Below, one piece after another: positions 30,083 through 32,913 of a stretch of DNA of 32,913 nucleotides. The notes under the pieces were generated by a model that did not search any database, had not been told where the DNA came from, and worked only from the letters and a program-made list of their open reading frames with translations. Source of the stretch: Actinotalea ferrariae (GTDB lineage: Bacteria > Actinomycetota > Actinomycetes > Actinomycetales > Cellulomonadaceae); assembly GCF_019733465.1 (NCBI RefSeq), contig NZ_JACVQL010000082.1, forward strand, positions 1 through 32,913. The letters run 5' to 3'. Positions within the stretch are counted from its first letter, which is position 1; each line of letters opens with the position of its first letter. The translations under genes were made by a program, and so were the position numbers.

Positions 30083-30433
30083 AGCGGCTCCTTCCTACGA
30101 CGTCACTCAGCCTGGTCACCCCTTGGTGGGAGACCGCCCGCGAACGACAGGACGCCGGCCGCAGGAGCAGTGACTACGGGACCGACTAGGTCAACGTCAT
30201 CTGCTGATCCTCACTATCGACCGCACGGGTTCCGAGATCGGCCAGGAGCGCTCCGTCGACCGAAAGCGGTCGAACGCGGTCCGAGCGGCGCCGCTGCCGT
30301 CGTCCGACAACGAGGCTGGCCGAGGGGTGTCAGGCTGCACCGCGGGAGTGCGCGGTCATGTCGATGACCGTGCACTGCGCCGGCTCGCGGCGTCGACCGA
30401 CACGGCGCGCCTGGCCGCGGGTAGCCTCCGGCC
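30083..30433. other. gene-free stretch
   Basis: No gene or strong repeat is seen in these 351 bp. Only short hairpins occur (ACCG-AAAG-CGGT, and GGTCA-TGTCGA-TGACC at about 30352-30367). It separates two divergent genes, so it should hold their promoters, which I cannot locate. Confidence 0.5.
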
Positions 30434-31015
30434 ATGTTCGAGTGGCTGAGCGGCTACGCGGAGCGGTGGCACGACACCTGGGAGATCGCCGGGGCGCTCG
30501 GCTCCTTCGCCACGGCCGCCGTCGCGGTCTACCTGGCGAGCCGGGAGCGAGCAGATCGCCAGGCGGCCGAGCGTGACCGCGACGAGGCGCGGGCGGCGCA
30601 GCGCCGTGCCGAGCAGCGGGAACTGCGTCGCTCCCGCGAAGCGCAGGCCAGCGGGGTTGTCGTGTGGACCACACAACGGGCGGCCACGGTCGAGGACGAG
30701 CTCAAGCACACCTTCAACCTCCACGTCGCGAACTTCTCAGGCCTGCCGGTGACGCGAGTGGAGTGGTTCGTGCGCGATGAGGTCGCGGTGCTCCACGGGT
30801 CCTTCGTGGGCACCTCGCTTCACGGCACAGGGCGCCCCTCGCTCGCCCCCGGCGAGGAGGGGTGGGGCGTGCTGCCGTTCGCTGAGCGCGCCGAGCTGCG
30901 GGAGGCTGCGGAGGACGAGATCTACGTCCAGTTCCGCGACGTGTCCGGCCACCGCTGGGCTCGATACGCCAACGGAGATCTCGTCGCCGTCCTGCTCAAC
31001 GACTCTGACGCCTGA
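30434..31015 (+). CDS. membrane-anchored protein with coiled coil
   Basis: A 193-residue protein with an N-terminal transmembrane helix (about 19-36, A-G-A-L-G-S-F-A-T-A-A-V-A-V-Y-L). A highly charged coiled coil (about 38-70, R-A-E-Q-R-E-L-R-R-S-R-E-A-Q) follows. The cytoplasmic C-terminal domain (about 75-190) has paired strands (V-V-V-W-T-T-Q, then V-E-W-F-V-R-D, and Y-V-Q-F-R-D-V) plus a final aromatic segment (W-A-R-Y-A-N-G-D). This resembles membrane-tethered sensors or effectors found near other accessory genes, with no named family. It has no clear ribosome-binding site. Confidence 0.65.
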   Translation: MFEWLSGYAERWHDTWEIAGALGSFATAAVAVYLASRERADRQAAERDRDEARAAQRRAEQRELRRSREAQASGVVVWTTQRAATVEDELKHTFNLHVANFSGLPVTRVEWFVRDEVAVLHGSFVGTSLHGTGRPSLAPGEEGWGVLPFAERAELREAAEDEIYVQFRDVSGHRWARYANGDLVAVLLNDSDA

Positions 31016-31276
31016 CCTACTCGGCTGGCTCCGCGGCCGTCGGCGCTCGGGCGCACGAAGTGCCACTGACGTAGCCCCCGACGCCACAGCCCGGCGCTAT
31101 CGCTGGTTGCTCTACAACCACGTCGCAACCCGACTGCGCCAACCGGGCGATCCCCGCGGGTCGTCACCATGCCACGGGGTTGCAAACGGGTAGCACGCAG
31201 GTGACATCTGGGGTTAGATGGAGGGGTCAGCACGACCCAGAGGCCCCGTGAGGCCCATCGGAGGTTCCGCCAAGCC

Positions 31277-31657
31277 ATGCCCACAACCACGATCAACGAC
31301 CAGTACCTTGAGACAACTCGCCTGTCGATCCACGAGGTGGTCCGGCGCCTGAACGGCGTGCTCGGCCCGACCCTGGTCTCTACAGCAGCGGGCACCAGTG
31401 ACCGCAAAGCGGCCATCCGGTGGGCCAAGGCGGACTCTGGACGTATTAGGGCAGAGTTCGAGAACAGACTGCGACTCGCATACAGGGCAATGACCGCCAT
31501 CGCCGAGGTCGAAAACGCGCACGTCGCACGTGCGTGGTTCATCTCGGCGAACCCGCTTCTAGGCGAAGACACGCCCATCTTGGCGATCCGCGAAGATCGG
31601 CATCGGGACGTTGTGCGTGCGTTTACCGCCGTCGCTACGGGAGACTGGGCCGGGTAA
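31277..31657 (+). CDS. DUF2384/Xre-type antitoxin
   Basis: A 126-residue protein directly before a RES toxin. The N-terminal half has an HTH-like region (V-V-R-R-L-N-G-V-L-G-P-T-L-V). The end is the toxin-binding part: A-H-V-A-R-A-W-F-I-S-A-N-P-L-L-G-E-D-T-P-I-L, then V-V-R-A-F-T-A. This Trp..N-P..L-G..P-L pattern is that of the MbcA/ParS/Xre antitoxins (DUF2384). It would neutralise the toxin and repress its own operon. GAGG lies about 10 bases before the ATG. The two genes are 27 bp apart. Confidence 0.75.
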   Translation: MPTTTINDQYLETTRLSIHEVVRRLNGVLGPTLVSTAAGTSDRKAAIRWAKADSGRIRAEFENRLRLAYRAMTAIAEVENAHVARAWFISANPLLGEDTPILAIREDRHRDVVRAFTAVATGDWAG

Positions 31658-31684
31658 GTAGGAGGGACCTAGTCAAGGAGTGCC

Positions 31685-32512
31685 GTGCCGGAGGAGCAGA
31701 CGTGCCCGCAAACAGGATTGAGGCTCGTCCCAGCCCGAGGTGAAGTCACCTTCCGAGTTGTCAGGACCTCGGTGGATCCTCTTCAGGCGCGCGAGCGCTC
31801 GGTGACCCCGGTGGGCTGGGTCGAGACGCTCGACGACCTTGGTGGCGGCACTGTCGCACCCTGGAACGAGAATCCGTCCTGGAGCCGATGGGACACACCC
31901 GGTCGAACGCTGTATGTGGGGGAGACCATTCGGTCGGCCTACGCAGAGGTCCTTCAGCACTTCCGCCGCCCGCGGGCCGGCGACCCGGTGGCGCAGCTAG
32001 CAGAACTGCTCGGCATGACGCCGGAGGAGTACCTCGCAGCCGTGGATCAGGAGCAGGCTCCCCTTGGCTGCATGCCGCGCGGTCAGTTCCCCGCCGGGTG
32101 GCGGCACGACCGCGCCCTGTATCGCGTACGCCTTCCTCGAGGCGGCTGGTGGATCGACGTCGAGCACGGGGACTCACTGACCGCGTTGGATTCCGCGCCG
32201 GGATTGAGCCAGGTCGGCTTCACCGAGCCGCTGACCAGGGCTCATGTCTTGGGTGACGAGCGGCGCATCACTGTGGCGTTGGCCGAACACATGCGGTCTC
32301 TTCGCCTCTTCGACGGCTCTGAGGCTCTCGGCGTGACGTGGAACTCGAAACTGGGATACGGCAAAAACTGGGCGTTCTGGATGCGTCGGCTCGACGATGG
32401 CCTCGAGCCCGCCGCCGACGATCCGGCGCTGGTCGGTCATGGCGCTGAGATCGACGCTCATGACCCTGACCTGACGTATGTAGCGGACAGGTTCGGAATC
32501 CACTTGCACTGA
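31685..32512 (+). CDS. RES-domain toxin
   Basis: A 275-residue toxin with the RES pattern: F-R-V-V-R (23-27), then R-T-L-Y-V-G-E-T (74-81) and S-A-Y-A-E-V-L (84-90). Much later comes A-L-G-V-T-W-N-S-K-L-G-Y-G, the RES-like serine motif with Asn-Ser-Lys in place of the usual Tyr-Pro-Ser-Arg. RES toxins degrade NAD+ and stop growth (known for MbcT of Mycobacterium tuberculosis). GTG 31685 has AAGGAG 5 bases upstream. The pairing with the DUF2384-like gene supports the call. It is longer than MbcT (about 180), with an insertion between motifs. Confidence 0.78.
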   Translation: MPEEQTCPQTGLRLVPARGEVTFRVVRTSVDPLQARERSVTPVGWVETLDDLGGGTVAPWNENPSWSRWDTPGRTLYVGETIRSAYAEVLQHFRRPRAGDPVAQLAELLGMTPEEYLAAVDQEQAPLGCMPRGQFPAGWRHDRALYRVRLPRGGWWIDVEHGDSLTALDSAPGLSQVGFTEPLTRAHVLGDERRITVALAEHMRSLRLFDGSEALGVTWNSKLGYGKNWAFWMRRLDDGLEPAADDPALVGHGAEIDAHDPDLTYVADRFGIHLH

Positions 32513-32591
32513 CCATCCATCGGCACGCCGCAGCAGGCCCGCCCGCAAACGGTCGTTTTCGGCCGGGCTCGGACGCCATGATCGAACCGTC

Positions 32592-32658
32592 GACCGAAAC
32601 CCGTGACCGCCCGAAACAGGGGTTGCGGGCGACGGAGTTTCGGTCACGGGTTTTGGTC
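32592..32658. repeat. 18-bp inverted repeat between the toxin and the IS
   Basis: GACCGAAACCCGTGACCG (32592-32609) and CGGTCACGGGTTTTGGTC (32641-32658) are complementary with one mismatch, around a 31-nt loop. Possible roles are a terminator for the RES toxin gene, a site targeted by the IS, or a remnant end. The 256 bp before the IS have no gene. Confidence 0.6.
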
Positions 32659-32768
32659 GGCGGCGGCGCCGCTGTGCATCCCTACAAGCAGCTCGCCTGA
32701 GCGCTCAGCGCGCGGGCACACCCGTCAGCGGCATGACCTGCACGGTTGGTGGCGCCCGCGAGGCGGTC

Positions 32769-32913
32769 TGAACCGCCCCGGGTTCAGTGGAGGCTCGGTT
32801 CCTTGGTTTCCAGCGTCGGCGACGCGGTGATCTGACGGTAGTAGGCGGTCTCGTGCTCGGCGGGTGGGATGTCGCCGAGCTCGGTGTGCAGGCGCCGGTT
32901 GTTGAACCAGTCG
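32769..32913. mobile_element. IS3-family insertion sequence, right end (truncated by window)
   Basis: The element begins near TGAACCGCCCCGGG (32769), the typical terminal style of actinobacterial IS3-family elements, then carries the 3' end of a transposase gene on the minus strand. The rest lies beyond the window. The exact boundary is inferred. Confidence 0.75.
32784..32913 (-). CDS. IS3-family transposase, C-terminal fragment
   Basis: The last 42 codons of a DDE transposase (OrfB type), which catalyses cut-out and insertion of the element. The visible residues W-F-N-N-R-R-L-H-T-E-L-G and P-P-A-E-H-E-T-A-Y-Y are the conserved IS3-family C-terminal signature W-Y-N-x-x-R-L-H-S-x-L-G..P-x-E-x-E. 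The stop TGA is at 32784-32786. The catalytic DDE residues lie upstream, outside the window. Confidence 0.88.
   Translation of the reverse strand, partial: DWFNNRRLHTELGDIPPAEHETAYYRQITASPTLETKEPSLH

Noticed and set aside
1-32913. CRISPR array or integrase gene
   Set aside because: No regularly spaced identical repeats with unique spacers, and no tyrosine or serine recombinase motif, were seen.

Overview
The window is very high in G+C, with GC-rich third codon positions, frequent GTG/TTG starts and ATGA/GTGA start-stop overlaps. Several genes belong to families typical of Actinobacteria: EspR-like XRE regulator, MAB_1171c-like membrane protein, DUF6668/DUF6225/DUF6573-like proteins and a pCXC100-type ribbon-helix-helix ParB. 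It is most likely part of a conjugative plasmid or integrative conjugative element of an actinobacterium, plausibly a Cellulomonas relative (order Micrococcales). That placement is inference from gene content. No integrase, relaxase, tRNA or rRNA gene was recognised, so plasmid and ICE cannot be told apart here.

Layout. (1) 1-3064, minus strand: one end of a type IV secretion (conjugation) operon, with a VirB6/TrbL-like channel protein cut by the window edge, a single-pass membrane protein, a pilin-sized two-TM protein and a degenerate P-loop DUF6668-like protein. (2) 3101-6067, plus strand: an insulated four-gene cassette (EspR-like repressor, ImmA/IrrE-like protease, MAB_1171c-like 7-TM protein, degenerate PAP2-like protein) bordered on both sides by related palindromic operators. 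(3) 6085-8652, plus: transfer accessory genes (lipoprotein, bifunctional cell-wall hydrolase, FHA protein, small DNA-binding-like protein). (4) 8777-13682: replication and partition, with an archaeo-eukaryotic primase-type Rep, a 9-bp iteron array, ParA, ribbon-helix-helix ParB and two coupled small genes. (5) 14155-19969: a backbone block of ParB-like and unknown proteins separated by strong hairpins, two copies of a ~220-bp structured non-coding repeat and a perfect 25-bp inverted repeat. (6) 20060-23889: two frameshifted small genes, then an adenine methyltransferase coupled to a candidate restriction endonuclease. (7) 23950-32512: accessory cargo, including MntP, a lipoprotein, a His-rich DMT exporter, a sigma-like HTH protein with several very small genes, and a DUF2384-like/RES toxin-antitoxin pair. 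(8) From 32769: the end of an IS3-family element running off the window.

How it fits together. The Rep, iterons and ParA/ParB would give replication, segregation and autoregulation. The two transfer operons, transcribed away from the cassette on either side, would assemble the mating channel. The cassette's repressor-protease pair, with matching operators facing both transfer operons, is a reasonable candidate for their switch. The restriction-modification and RES toxin-antitoxin pairs would stabilise or defend the element. The most unusual items are the shared operator family, the 9-bp iteron array, the duplicated structured non-coding element, the repeated ATCGA-loop double hairpins, and three small genes that look broken (one in-frame TGA, two -1 frameshifts).
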